Source: Geobacter sp. UBA6802 (GTDB lineage: Bacteria > Desulfobacterota > Desulfuromonadia > Geobacterales > Pseudopelobacteraceae). From it: a stretch of DNA of 26,280 nucleotides. The notes below the pieces were generated by a model, which did no database searches, was not told the origin of the DNA, and worked only from the letters and a program-made list of their open reading frames with translations. Where the stretch lies: positions 197-26,476 of the forward strand of contig DKFG01000128.1 in assembly GCA_002452325.1 (NCBI GenBank). Direction: 5' to 3'. Below are positions 9,179 through 16,832 of the stretch, piece by piece (the first letter of the stretch is position 1; every line of letters starts with the position of its first letter). The translations under genes were made by a program, and so were the position numbers.

Positions 9179-11653
9179 CTAGGGATAGGTGATTTTCGGT
9201 GTCAGGTAGAGGACCGGATGGTAATGGAAGGTTGCAAACGGATTCCAGGTATAGGCGGCAGTGCCCTGTGTCAGGCTAAAAAAGGCGTAGTCGCCGTATT
9301 TTCTGTCGCCGTTTGCATCCAGCCCCATGAAGTTACTCATGCCGATGTAGTGGTCCGACTCGCTCAGGACAGCGCTTCGCAGCACCGCCGGGTCGGTTGA
9401 CCATTCACTGTCGAGTAACGCGGCTACGATGATCCAGAGGGCATCCCAGGCCGGGTAGGCGTAGAGCGCGGGGATGCCGTTATAGGCCTCCCGGATGTCA
9501 TCCCGGATAACCAGCTTAGTAATCGAATTCGGCTGGGGGGGATGCTGGATAAAAACATGTTCGATCGGACAGGTGAAGCTGCGTGCGGCTGCATAGGCAG
9601 CAGCAGCAGGGGTTGCTGCAAGCCGCTCATTCTGTGCCGACCCGTCGCTGCCGTACCACTTGACCGTGGCAAGGGAGGGATAGTCGGGAGCCTGGAGAAA
9701 GATCTCGGTGATTTCATCAAAAGAGGCGGTCAATACTGCAGTGCTTGTCGGCGTAGCCGAGTTCAGAACCCCGGCAAGGGTGGCCAGCTGGCTGGCAAAA
9801 TTGGTGGAGTCTGTCGGGTAGGTGACGCTGGTCATGACCGTTCCGCCCAACGCTTGAAATTCACTGGCGGTACGGCTTGCCAAATCTGTTCCCCAGATGT
9901 CGTTGCGAGCCATGATCGCCAGGGAGCGTATCCCCTGTTCATACAGAAGCATAGCCAGGGCCTGGGCCTCAAGCGTGGCGCTCGGCACAAAACGTATCAG
10001 GTTGTCGTTGGGCTGCGCCAGCTGGATCGCGTTGCTTGACGGACTGAGCAGAATGACACCGCGGTTGTTGGCTGCCGACAGCACCCGCTGGCATTCGGCG
10101 CTTGTCACCGGACCGACAATAAACCTGATCCCACGGTCAGCCAGTGTATTGAAGCCGCTTAAGGCCTGATCCGCCTCTGAGCCGGTGTCGATAATATCCA
10201 GCGCGATCTTGACCGGATAGCCGTGCCGGGTGAGGTAGGTATTGATGTTGTCAAGTGCTGCCACCAGCCCGGCCCTGATCGAGCGTCCATTGTGGGACTG
10301 GCTGCCGGTCAGACTCAGCAGTGCTCCGATCCTGACCTCTGCAGCGGGAGGAGTGAGCCCCTTCAAGACCGGTTCGGATACATCAATAATCTTAGGGGTT
10401 GACTGCTGTTCATATTGATAGGCGGCCTTGAGTTGCCAGGCATAACTGCCGCCGTTTGCCGCGATGCTGTAAAAGGCATAGTTGCCTTTGTTCATGTCGC
10501 CCGCTGCATTCATGACCAACGCGCCGTTCAGGCCGACGTTGCTCTTTGCAGCAGTGACCAGGTCTGCCTTCAGCGTTTCGGTATCGGCATTGATACCGCC
10601 TGCCGTATAGGTCTTGGCGGTCAGCCACAGTGCATCCCAGGTGGCGAAGGTGGTGCTGTCCGCCTGACGGCCGAGCTGTTGCGAGAGTTTCTCACGTAGT
10701 GCACGATCGATCAGCACGGTGCCCGGCAAAGGCAGTACCACCTCTTCCCTACTGAAGATTGGAGACAACAGGTTGGTCTGCGCCGCAAAGGCGGAGGCGG
10801 TGGCAGAAGCGGTAATCAGGGGGGAGAGGGTCGAGGCGTCGCTGCCGAACCAGCCTGCTTGTGCCAGCGACGGCTTGGTTGCCGCGCTGTTCAGCAGGGC
10901 AACTGAGTCGGTTGGATAGGAAATCATCACCACCGCCACCTTGTCGGCTCCATGGGTAGTCAACGCCTGTGAAACCTGGATGGCGGCCTGATCAAGTTCC
11001 GTGTCGTAGCCGACAGCGCCGGGAGTATAGCGGACACCACTCAACACTGCACCGCCGCCGGTCTGGAAGGCGGTGGTGATGCTTGTCTTAAGATCATCAC
11101 CCCAGACATCGCCGCGCCAGATCGGCACTACTGCCGTAAATCCCTTTTTCAGCATCAAGGCTGCGGTACCGGCCCCCTGGCTGTTGTCATTGGGCATCAG
11201 ACGAAACAGGTTGTCACCGGCGATGGCCAGTGAGGTTGCGGTACTGGCCGGACTTATCAGGATCATACCCAGCGAGTTTGCCACCGGCAGGATCGTTGCA
11301 CACTCGGCACTGCTGACGGGACCGATGACAAACTTGATCCCCTGGGCCTTGAGCGCCCACAAGGCTATTAAAGCCGTTTGCGGGTCAGAGGCCGTATCTT
11401 TCACAACAGTTGCAAGCCTGAAATTCTGCCCTTCCAGGGTAAGCCGCCGGTTTACCTGAGGCAGGCCGACCGCAAGTGCAGCCTGCATCCCTTCTCCGAT
11501 ATGTTGCAGGCTGCCGGTAAGCGGCGCCAGAACACCGATCGATATGGTCTGGGGGGGGGTGCTGGAGGATGAAGATGATGATGAACAGCCTCCCTGTAGC
11601 AGCAGGGTGCAGAGCAACAACATCTGCAGCAGGAAAAACGGACGATATTTCAT
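9179..11653 (-). CDS. Lipoprotein with two tandem Leu/Ile/Val-binding-type periplasmic domains
   Basis: 824 residues; TAAGGAG precedes the ATG at 11653. The signal ends LLQGGC (Cys23, a slightly imperfect lipobox), followed by eight serines. Two type-I periplasmic-binding folds (Peripl_BP_6, LivK-like) follow in tandem. The first starts SIGVLAPLTGS near residue 38, the second RIGALLSLTGS near 437. Internal duplication is plain: FVIGPVSSAEC in one and FIVGPVTSAEC in the other, then ILISPASTATSLA and ILLSPSSNAIQLA. The usual family member has one such domain (about 380 residues). No ABC permease or ATPase is nearby, so it is an orphan receptor, perhaps binding amino acids, amides or a surface ligand. 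Confidence 0.88.
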   Translation of the reverse strand: MKYRPFFLLQMLLLCTLLLQGGCSSSSSSSSTPPQTISIGVLAPLTGSLQHIGEGMQAALAVGLPQVNRRLTLEGQNFRLATVVKDTASDPQTALIALWALKAQGIKFVIGPVSSAECATILPVANSLGMILISPASTATSLAIAGDNLFRLMPNDNSQGAGTAALMLKKGFTAVVPIWRGDVWGDDLKTSITTAFQTGGGAVLSGVRYTPGAVGYDTELDQAAIQVSQALTTHGADKVAVVMISYPTDSVALLNSAATKPSLAQAGWFGSDASTLSPLITASATASAFAAQTNLLSPIFSREEVVLPLPGTVLIDRALREKLSQQLGRQADSTTFATWDALWLTAKTYTAGGINADTETLKADLVTAAKSNVGLNGALVMNAAGDMNKGNYAFYSIAANGGSYAWQLKAAYQYEQQSTPKIIDVSEPVLKGLTPPAAEVRIGALLSLTGSQSHNGRSIRAGLVAALDNINTYLTRHGYPVKIALDIIDTGSEADQALSGFNTLADRGIRFIVGPVTSAECQRVLSAANNRGVILLSPSSNAIQLAQPNDNLIRFVPSATLEAQALAMLLYEQGIRSLAIMARNDIWGTDLASRTASEFQALGGTVMTSVTYPTDSTNFASQLATLAGVLNSATPTSTAVLTASFDEITEIFLQAPDYPSLATVKWYGSDGSAQNERLAATPAAAAYAAARSFTCPIEHVFIQHPPQPNSITKLVIRDDIREAYNGIPALYAYPAWDALWIIVAALLDSEWSTDPAVLRSAVLSESDHYIGMSNFMGLDANGDRKYGDYAFFSLTQGTAAYTWNPFATFHYHPVLYLTPKITYP

Positions 11654-11725
11654 TGTAGTACTCCTTACCGTTGACTGCTGCGCAACTCCAGTGCGCTACA
11701 GAAGAATTACGCTGATTGCATCCTG

Positions 11726-12910
11726 TTATGCAGTATCCCCAGGTCTTAGGATCCGCTGTTTCATCGCCATGATCCGTCCGCAGGCCTGATCAATCCGCTC
11801 ACGGGATATGCGACCCTGCTGCACCAGCTCAACCAGCAGATTGATGGTATGGGGCATGATGTCGGGCCGGTAGGCCTTGTCGTTGGCAACCACCAGCAGG
11901 TCAACCCCGGCATTGATCGCCTTTTCAACGGCGGTCTCATAGCTGTAGTGCTGGACAATGGCCCCCATGTACAGGTCATCACTAACCACCACGCCGTCAA
12001 ACCCCAGCTGCTTGCGGAGTATACCATCAATGGTGGCCTTTGAAAGGGTGGCGGGATAGTCGGGATCAAGAGCGGTGTTAAAGGTATGGGCCGTCATCAC
12101 CATATCACAGAGCCCCTGATTGATCAGGTTACGGTACGGTATCAGCTCTTCCCTGCCCCAGTAATTGGTCACATCGGTCAGCCCCAGGTGTGAGTCCGCC
12201 CGTGAACTACCATGACCGGGAAAGTGCTTCAGGCAGGTCAGGATCTGTCGTTGGTGATGGCTCTTGATGTATTCGGCAGCATGGGCTGTCACCAGTGCCG
12301 GATCAGCGGAAAAGCTACGTTCTTTAAGGGCAATCACCGGATTGGCCGGGTTTGTGTTCAGGTCAACACAGGGGGCCAGATTCAGGTTAAAGCCGTATTC
12401 ATCCAACGTAGCTGCAATGTCGTCACTTGCAGACCGGGTCAGCTCCAGGCGGTTCTGTTGACCAAGGAACTGTGCCGATAACGAGGGGGGAAAACCATAA
12501 CGATCCTTCAGCCGGGCAACCACGCCCCCCTCCTGATCAACCGCAATCAGCAGCGGCAGCTCTGATGCCTGCTGCAGGGCACTGGTAAGCCTTCCGGTCT
12601 GGGCCGGGCCGGTGATGTTGCGGCCGGTCACCCCCAGGTCCACGTTGTTGTCAAACAGCACCACCCCGCCCACCCCGTAACGGCGTATTGCCTCATCTAT
12701 CGGGCTGCCCGGCTCCAGGGTCTCGCCGGGAAACCCCAGCAGCAGCATCTGGGCCAACTTGCGCTCCAGTGGCCACAGCTGCAGGTCGGGCAAGCTCTGC
12801 CGGATTGCGTGACGGGTGGCGGCACAGCCGCCCAGTAGGCCGGGTACGAGCAGTATGCTGCCTGCCAGGGCGGTCTGACGTAAAAACGTACGGCGAGTAC
12901 AGCTACGCAT
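11726..12910 (-). CDS. Tat-exported lipoprotein, GH3 beta-N-acetylhexosaminidase (second paralogue)
   Basis: 394 residues from the ATG at 12910, which has GACGAGG upstream and places TRRTFLR at the very N-terminus. Upstream in-frame ATGs lack a ribosome site. The Tat motif is followed by a lipobox GLLGGC (Cys29). GH3 motifs are complete: AVDQEGG, KHFPGHG (228-234) then DSH, and SDDLYM with the nucleophile near Asp311. It resembles the enzyme at 1959-3155 along its whole length, including FSADPA, VMTAH.FNT and QLGFDGVVV, so the two arose by duplication. Likely role: hydrolysis of N-acetylhexosamine units in the periplasm. Confidence 0.92.
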   Translation of the reverse strand: MRSCTRRTFLRQTALAGSILLVPGLLGGCAATRHAIRQSLPDLQLWPLERKLAQMLLLGFPGETLEPGSPIDEAIRRYGVGGVVLFDNNVDLGVTGRNITGPAQTGRLTSALQQASELPLLIAVDQEGGVVARLKDRYGFPPSLSAQFLGQQNRLELTRSASDDIAATLDEYGFNLNLAPCVDLNTNPANPVIALKERSFSADPALVTAHAAEYIKSHHQRQILTCLKHFPGHGSSRADSHLGLTDVTNYWGREELIPYRNLINQGLCDMVMTAHTFNTALDPDYPATLSKATIDGILRKQLGFDGVVVSDDLYMGAIVQHYSYETAVEKAINAGVDLLVVANDKAYRPDIMPHTINLLVELVQQGRISRERIDQACGRIMAMKQRILRPGDTA

Positions 12911-12974
12911 GGATAACCTCGTCTCTGTCATGGCACTGGGCAACCAGCACCGACAACCCGCCGGATACCACCGG

Positions 12975-13352
12975 TTAAAAACCTGCCGGCATAGAGGAGT
13001 TTACGGTAACAGCACCCTGCGTATCCACGGTAACCACATAGTCTTTCAGAATATGGGGGACTGACTCCTGGTAATCCAGCAACCGCGCCTTGGCAATATC
13101 AGTGCCTGAGGTAGTGTTGACCACCTTGAACCGTGTAACGGCTTTCACCGGCGACCCCAATCCCGGCTTGCTGCTGTTGGGGTTGATGATGTCCGGTCCG
13201 CTTGTTCTGCCGTCACTGTAGGTAACCCCCACCCCCAACACAAAGTTTGAGTTGTTGATCACCTTGATCATGCCGGCTTCGGCGCTGCCCAGCGTAAACA
13301 GTGAGGTTGCCAGCAGGGTGGTTACTACGATGAGTGCGGTTTTTGTTTTCAT
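12975..13352 (-). CDS. Small exported protein, unknown family
   Basis: 125 residues; AAAAAGGAG precedes the ATG at 13352. The signal peptide ends SAEA (about residue 26). The mature part begins GMIKVINNSNFVLGVGVTYSDG and lacks cysteines; it looks all-beta. No recognised domain. It follows the four-cysteine gene (13476-13877) with a 123-base gap that holds a REP-like hairpin, and it precedes the GH3 gene. Confidence 0.7.
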   Translation of the reverse strand: MKTKTALIVVTTLLATSLFTLGSAEAGMIKVINNSNFVLGVGVTYSDGRTSGPDIINPNSSKPGLGSPVKAVTRFKVVNTTSGTDIAKARLLDYQESVPHILKDYVVTVDTQGAVTVNSSMPAGF

Positions 13353-13393
13353 GGTGTTCTCCTTTTTAATTCCTGTATGTCAACAGGATGGTT

Positions 13394-13414
13394 ACAAGGC
13401 GACTGTCCCCTTGT
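13394..13414. repeat. REP-like hairpin
   Basis: ACAAGG (13394-13399) pairs with CCTTGT (13409-13414) around CGACTGTC. Its GACTGTCCCC core resembles the other short hairpins of this window. It sits between two small exported genes and may act as a terminator or be a mobile repeat relic. Confidence 0.35.
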
Positions 13415-13475
13415 GCTTTTCTGGCGTTTTCCTCTTGCCATGTATCAGGGAATTTCTCGCCAGCCGTTGTTCGGA

Positions 13476-13877
13476 TCAATCCACCGAGAGCGTGAAGAGA
13501 TTGATGGTTGCTGTTACGTTAGAACGGCAGGGTACAACGTCATTCCCGGTCATAAATTCCGTTATATCGCCATCCTTGTACGCACAGCTGATCCGGAGTT
13601 TTATCTTTCCACACCCGGTTGGAGGAGTGTAACTGAAGGTCTCTGTCACAGGTGTGGTTCTGACAGGACCGAAATCCAGATTACTTCCGGCTTTGATTGG
13701 CGTATCAACCCCGGTAGTTGATACGCCGTTGATCGTTCGTGAGCAGGAAATCAGCCCTGTCGGGACAGGCAGGTTGTTCTTCCAGGTGATTGTGTACTCT
13801 GCAGCCGTTACGGGACTATTGGCAAAAGTAAAAGCAATTGCGGCAAACACTGCTGTAGTAGCTATGGCTTTCTTCAT
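13476..13877 (-). CDS. Small exported four-cysteine TITWKN-family protein
   Basis: 133 residues; AAAAAGGAG lies before the ATG at 13877. The signal peptide ends VTAA (about 26) and the mature protein opens EYTITWKN. It shares with the proteins at 17071 and 23735 the CxxIxLxxxCxY block (CGKIKLRISCAY) and a late cysteine before a TATI strand; the early CxPL block is altered to SCSRTI. The gene starts 61 bases after the stop of the DUF1566 gene at 13939 and is probably co-transcribed from that gene's sigma-54 promoter. Function unknown; two disulfides are inferred. Confidence 0.75.
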   Translation of the reverse strand: MKKAIATTAVFAAIAFTFANSPVTAAEYTITWKNNLPVPTGLISCSRTINGVSTTGVDTPIKAGSNLDFGPVRTTPVTETFSYTPPTGCGKIKLRISCAYKDGDITEFMTGNDVVPCRSNVTATINLFTLSVD

Positions 13878-13938
13878 TGTTGTTTTCTCCTTTTTAATGA
13901 ATCAGCTTGGCGGAGCTCTACCAATTCATGCGATTGCC

Positions 13939-14367
13939 CTAGCGCTGAACATCGCGAACGGGCCAAACGTAGCCGTTGAAGCCCTTATTGCCGTAGCTCA
14001 CGTAGCCGCCGTTCATGAACACGACCCAGGCGTCGTTGGTGTAGCCGGCGTAGGTACTGGAAGACCAGTAGACGCTAGCCTGGACGGCATTGAATAGGCT
14101 TTTTGCAGAATAGATGGCCTTCAATTCATCTATGTAGGGAAGACGCCAATCGCCGATCTTTGAGTTGTCAGTCAGTCCGCACTGGCCGTGCGCAAGGCTT
14201 TTGGGGCGTGACATGGCAGATTCCCAGTTCATTTTTCCCAGACATCCGGCATCCTTCAGCCAGACCATTCCGTTGACGGTTACAGTGCCGTTGTCACCGC
14301 ACCAGGCAGCACCGGATACCACCGTAAGACAACAGACTATTGTCATGCCGAGTATCAGACGCTTCAT
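13939..14367 (-). CDS. Exported DUF1566 (Lcl C-terminal) protein with variable region VR1
   Basis: 142 residues; CAAAGGAG precedes the ATG at 14367. A signal peptide (1-23) ends AAWC-GDN. The DUF1566 domain shows VNGMVWLKDAGCLG, CGLTDNSKIGDWRLP, YWSSSTYA and a final YVWPVR. DUF1566 adopts a C-type-lectin-like fold and has been listed among variable-protein domains of diversity-generating retroelements. Residues from about 98 onward are the variable region. The gene is followed by a four-cysteine gene and has a sigma-54 promoter 40-60 bases upstream. An 83-base block (14138-14220) is identical to 25589-25671 in the DUF1566 gene near the window end. The C-terminus reads RDVQR, unlike the RAGQ or RGGQ of its paralogues. 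Confidence 0.9.
   Translation of the reverse strand: MKRLILGMTIVCCLTVVSGAAWCGDNGTVTVNGMVWLKDAGCLGKMNWESAMSRPKSLAHGQCGLTDNSKIGDWRLPYIDELKAIYSAKSLFNAVQASVYWSSSTYAGYTNDAWVVFMNGGYVSYGNKGFNGYVWPVRDVQR
13954..14076 (-). other. VR1, hypervariable 3' segment of a DUF1566 gene
   Basis: Coding-strand codons between YWSSSTYA and VWPVR are mostly NNC. Aligned with VR3, the 23 codons starting at the Asn-Asp of the NDAW segment and ending at the Tyr before VWPVR hold about 20 base differences by hand count, of which 19 are at codon positions 1 or 2. The Val, Trp and Met codons between them are unchanged. Just past PVR the sequence departs from the tail shared by VR2-VR4, so VR1 appears to have lost the initiation-of-mutagenic-homing (IMH)-like end. 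Confidence 0.75.
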
Positions 14368-14407
14368 GTTCGTTCTCCTTTGTGGCTCTTTTGTGTGATG
14401 CTGACTC

Positions 14408-14428
14408 TATGCAGCTTGTATGCCAAAG
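14408..14428 (-). promoter_or_regulatory. Sigma-54 promoter of the DUF1566 gene at 13939
   Basis: Minus-strand TTTGGCATACAAGCTGC gives GG (14424-14423), exactly ten bases, then GC (14412-14411), the canonical -24/-12 spacing. Transcription would start near 14399, some 30 bases before the ATG and its AAGGAG. The same element, with little other conservation, precedes the genes at 25824 and 15263 and the fossil at 17679. Confidence 0.8.
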
Positions 14429-14469
14429 GATGATGTGTCTGTTATCAGCGTGTTATGGTGATACGTCCT

Positions 14470-14496
14470 GCCAACTCTGCTTTGCCGCCGCCAACT
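14470..14496 (-). promoter_or_regulatory. Two GCCAACT boxes, putative enhancer for a sigma-54 activator
   Basis: GCCAACT occurs at 14470-14476 and 14490-14496, 20 bp apart, so both face the same side of the helix. The proximal box starts 58 bp upstream of the -12 GC. The same pair at the same distance recurs at two other promoters of this window (15372/15392, 17801/17821), and with 14-bp spacing at 25932/25946. Confidence 0.6.
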
Positions 14497-14506
14497 ATGT
14501 AGGCGC

Positions 14507-14563
14507 TTACTCCGTCCGCCGGTCTGCCCCTTTCATCGCCTCCACTATCGCCGCCGTCCGCAC
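14507..14563 (-). pseudogene. Fragment of type ISP restriction enzyme, extreme C-terminus
   Basis: The minus strand encodes VRTAAIVEAMKGADRRTE and a stop, closely matching the end of the fragment at 17838-18065 (VRTMAIVEAMGGADRRAE). Only about 19 codons remain. As at 17838, the fragment is directly followed by the two GCCAACT boxes, a sigma-54 promoter and DUF1566 sequence, so fragment and promoter were duplicated as one block. Confidence 0.7.
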
Positions 14564-14579
14564 ACCTTACCACCCCCAA

Positions 14580-14600
14580 CCCCTCCTAAAATAGGAGGGG
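14580..14600. repeat. GC-rich inverted repeat, widespread-repeat type
   Basis: CCCCTCCTA and TAGGAGGGG pair perfectly over nine bases around AAA, flanked by CACCCCCAA. This flank-plus-hairpin is like a repeat I know from many bacterial genomes. The rest of the intergenic stretch to 14727 shows no gene. Confidence 0.45.
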
Positions 14601-14727
14601 AGCTTAAAATCAGGCCAAAGCAAAAAGCTAACCGGACAACGCTGAATTTTTCAGTTTCATCCGGATGATCCAGGTCAAGTAATGGTGTTGTGCGATCCCC
14701 GTGGTGCATTTGTTTCCGTATCGACCG

Positions 14728-14745
14728 GGTGCTGTTTGCAGCACC
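14728..14745. other. Hairpin downstream of VR2, possible DGR target hairpin
   Basis: GGTGCTG and CAGCACC form a perfect seven-base stem with a four-base loop, 38 bases past the stop of the DUF1566 gene at 14784. It has no T-run after it. In the Bordetella phage DGR a short GC-rich hairpin with a four-base loop just past the IMH is needed for efficient target use; this one has similar form. A terminator is the alternative. Confidence 0.45.
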
Positions 14746-14769
14746 GCTTCAAATCAGATCAAATCATCA

Positions 14770-14921
14770 AAGAGCCCAATAGTCTACCGTCCGGCACGCA
14801 CGGGCCAAACGTTGTAGTAGTAGCTCTTACTGCCGTAGTCCACGAGGCTGTTGTACATGCCCGCGAACCAGGCGTAGTAGGTGTTGTATGCGTAGGTACT
14901 GGAGGACCAGTAATAACTGGA
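14770..14921 (-). other. VR2 with IMH-like tail
   Basis: The codon run from SSYYWSSST to the stop is rich in TAC, AAC, AGC and GAC, the codons expected when AAC codons of a template are mutated at adenines. It ends VWPVRAGR and a stop, then ACTATTGGGC, which matches the tails of VR3, VR4 and the VR5 remnant. Confidence 0.75.
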
Positions 14922-15263
14922 CTGGATGTTTGAAAATCCAGCCCTACTGGCAGCTCTGGCTTGTAGCTCCTCTTTCTTAGGGAGCCGCCACTGACCAGCA
15001 GTGGATTGATCGCTTAATCCGCAGGCGCCGGAACTTAAACCGGCAGCGCTGTTCATGGCTGTCTGCCAGTCTTGCTTGCCAAAACAGTTGGCGTTCTTCA
15101 GCCAGACCAGACGGGTACTTGTGTCGGTAATGGTGCCGTTGTTGTTGTCTATTAACTCGGCATAAGCCCCGCCAGCGGCACAGGCCAGGGTAAGCGCCAC
15201 TGCTGCGGCAAAACCAGCAAAAAACAGGCTTGCTGATTTAAGGTAACTTTTGGGGCTTTTCAT
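14784..15263 (-). CDS. Exported DUF1566 protein with variable region VR2
   Basis: 159 residues; ACAGGAGGAAG precedes the ATG at 15263. The signal peptide is longer than in its paralogues and ends GGAYA (about 35), then ELIDNNNGTITDTSTRLVWLKNANCFG, CGLSDQSTAGQWRLP, YYWSSSTYAYN and NVWPVRAGR. The DUF1566 body is complete. Its N-terminal half is clearly more diverged from the genes at 13939 and 25396 than those are from each other, while the C-terminal frame is kept. Its variable part is unusually tyrosine-rich. It lies downstream of alsD with a sigma-54 promoter in the gap. The protein should be exported; ligand binding by the lectin-like fold is inferred. Confidence 0.9.
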   Translation of the reverse strand: MKSPKSYLKSASLFFAGFAAAVALTLACAAGGAYAELIDNNNGTITDTSTRLVWLKNANCFGKQDWQTAMNSAAGLSSGACGLSDQSTAGQWRLPKKEELQARAASRAGFSNIQSSYYWSSSTYAYNTYYAWFAGMYNSLVDYGSKSYYYNVWPVRAGR

Positions 15264-15310
15264 GACTGTCTTCCTCCTGTGTTTAGCGAATACTTGTCTC
15301 TGTTGGAGTT

Positions 15311-15330
15311 GCTACAGATTGTGTGCCAAA
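15311..15330 (-). promoter_or_regulatory. Sigma-54 promoter variant of the DUF1566 gene at 14784
   Basis: Minus-strand TTTTGGCACACAATCTGTAG has a perfect -24 box TTGGCAC (GG at 15327-15326). Ten bases later stands GT in place of GC. The rest of the layout equals the other three promoters, so it is probably functional but weaker. Confidence 0.65.
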
Positions 15331-15371
15331 AGCAATCAACGTGATATCAATCTGTTGTAATAGGTGGCTCT

Positions 15372-15398
15372 GCCAACTATTTGCCCTGACTGCCAACC
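15372..15398 (-). promoter_or_regulatory. Two GCCAAC boxes, putative enhancer
   Basis: GCCAACT at 15372-15378 and GCCAACC at 15392-15398, again 20 bp apart. The proximal box starts 57 bp upstream of the -12 position. The distal box lies in a weak hairpin with GGTGGC, immediately past the alsD stop. Confidence 0.6.
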
Positions 15399-15415
15399 TT
15401 GGTGGCGCTTGCAGC

Positions 15416-16141
15416 CTATTTCTCGGCGCTCTCCAGATCTTTTTCCGTATCCCGCTGAAAATCGCAGGTCAGGTAATCAAAGCTCATCGGCAAACCCAGC
15501 TCAAGGGTGGTGAGAAACTGGATACCGGCAATAATCCCGTTGGGACAGCACTCCAGCAGGTGTCCGCCGGTCTGCCGATCAGCAGACAGAAAGTGCAGGT
15601 GCATACCGGGCACACTTAACGATCCCATGAACGGTGGTGTGTAAAAGCCCACCAGGGTACCTTCCGTGTCGGTGTACTCAAATACCGGCTGATCCTTGGC
15701 AACCTCTGCCAGAGGGCGGTAATTCTCCTGTCGCGGCACTGAACGGACTTTGATCCTGCTGAATGTTCCTTCAATCCTGATGGCATAAAAGATATTGGGG
15801 GAAGGGAGCAAGCCCTGCAGCCATGCCAGAAAGGCCTGATAGGAACATGCGCTTTCAAGGCTGTCATGGCTGACCGGCTGATAAAAGGCAACGCAGGAAA
15901 AGGGGGTCAGCAGTTCATCGCTTACCCGTGCGGCTGCTCCGTCAGAGGTAATCTGGTAGATCTCGCCATCAAGCATCACCATCTCACCATCCAGGTTGTC
16001 AAAGGTTCCCAGCCCGAAATCGCCGTGCTGCTTGATCTCGGTAAAGGGGATCCGCTGCTGGTAGATCCCTTCCACCAGGGCGTTGACCGGAGAGCAGAAG
16101 TAGATGCGGTTGGCATGGGGCGGTACTGTGGGTGCTGTCAT
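15416..16141 (-). CDS. alsD: Acetolactate decarboxylase
   Basis: 241 residues from the ATG at 16141 (AAAAAGGAATCC upstream), the usual family length. AlsD/BudA converts alpha-acetolactate to acetoin and CO2 in the cytoplasm. The zinc site is visible as His181-x-His183 and His194 in GMHLHFLSADRQTGGH; RSVPRQ carries the likely catalytic arginines. The start lies 14 bases past the stop of def, so the two form an operon. No acetolactate synthase is in view. A partial duplicate (5' half) is fused to a DUF1566 domain at 20547-21122 and a 3' fragment lies at 25965-26115, so this locus was the source of at least two rearranged copies. Confidence 0.93.
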   Translation of the reverse strand: MTAPTVPPHANRIYFCSPVNALVEGIYQQRIPFTEIKQHGDFGLGTFDNLDGEMVMLDGEIYQITSDGAAARVSDELLTPFSCVAFYQPVSHDSLESACSYQAFLAWLQGLLPSPNIFYAIRIEGTFSRIKVRSVPRQENYRPLAEVAKDQPVFEYTDTEGTLVGFYTPPFMGSLSVPGMHLHFLSADRQTGGHLLECCPNGIIAGIQFLTTLELGLPMSFDYLTCDFQRDTEKDLESAEK

Positions 16142-16154
16142 GATGGATTCCTTT

Positions 16155-16640
16155 TTAACCGGACGATGCTGCCCGATCAGGGTAGAGTATACCGTCCAGG
16201 TGGTCGATTTCATGCTGGATAATCCTGGCTATAAAGCCTGAAAAGCTCCGGTGATGGCGTCGTGCTTCAAGATCGTGCCAGCAGACCTCCACTGTCTGGT
16301 GGCGTATGACCATCTTCTTGTCGCCCGGCACACTCAGGCAGCCCTCCAGCCCCTGCACAAGCTCAGGGGAGCAGCTGATGATCTCCGGATTCACCATGAT
16401 CACCGGTTCCATCTCCGGCGCATCAGGATAGCGGGGGTTGGGACGCGAGGCAACGATAACCAGACGCAGAGACTGGCCAATCTGCGGCGCGGCAATCCCC
16501 ACCCCGTCAGATGCCCGCATAGTCGTAAGCATGTTGTCCACCAGAACAGCCAGATTAGGGTCTTGTGGATCCACAACTTCAGCGGCATTCTGGTGAAGAA
16601 GCGGGTTGCCGATGCTATATATTGCCAAAATCTGCCCCAT
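16155..16640 (-). CDS. def: Peptide deformylase
   Basis: 161 residues. All three family motifs are present: GVGIAAPQIG (46-55), EGCLSVPG (99-106, metal ligand Cys101) and HEIDHLDG (143-150, two His ligands and the catalytic Glu). It removes the N-formyl group from nascent proteins. The ribosome site before the ATG at 16640 is weak, but translation may be coupled to the small frame ending at 16660. Linkage to alsD rather than fmt suggests an accessory deformylase. Confidence 0.93.
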   Translation of the reverse strand: MGQILAIYSIGNPLLHQNAAEVVDPQDPNLAVLVDNMLTTMRASDGVGIAAPQIGQSLRLVIVASRPNPRYPDAPEMEPVIMVNPEIISCSPELVQGLEGCLSVPGDKKMVIRHQTVEVCWHDLEARRHHRSFSGFIARIIQHEIDHLDGILYPDRAASSG

Positions 16641-16659
16641 AATGGATCACATCATCCAA

Positions 16660-16797
16660 TCACCTGCTGACTGCTCCTGAAATCGACGGGTAGCGCACCA
16701 TAGCCTTGCACAGATCAGGCTCAAAAACCTCGTATTCAGTGATAATGGTCTGGTTGTGCAGGCTGTTAACGTACTGCTGAATCAGGTGTTGGCTCAT
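16660..16797 (-). CDS. Small ORF upstream of def
   Basis: 45 codons from the ATG at 16797 (TGAGGTACC before it) to TGA, ending 19 bases before the def start. The product begins MSQHLIQQYVNSLHNQTII, is soluble, and matches nothing I know. A ribosome site and tight spacing favour a real small gene or leader of the def-alsD operon. A TTGACT-N16-TACATT promoter-like pair lies just upstream, close enough to the ATG to argue caution. Confidence 0.45.
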   Translation of the reverse strand: MSQHLIQQYVNSLHNQTIITEYEVFEPDLCKAMVRYPSISGAVSR

Positions 16798-16832
16798 GGT
16801 ACCTCAATGTATGCTGCTGCTGACGAAAGTCA

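Noticed and set aside
15133..15160. GTTGTTGTT run as a possible DGR template repeat
   Set aside because: It encodes the fixed Asn run near the mature N-terminus of the DUF1566 protein, far from the variable end, with no VWPVR flank.
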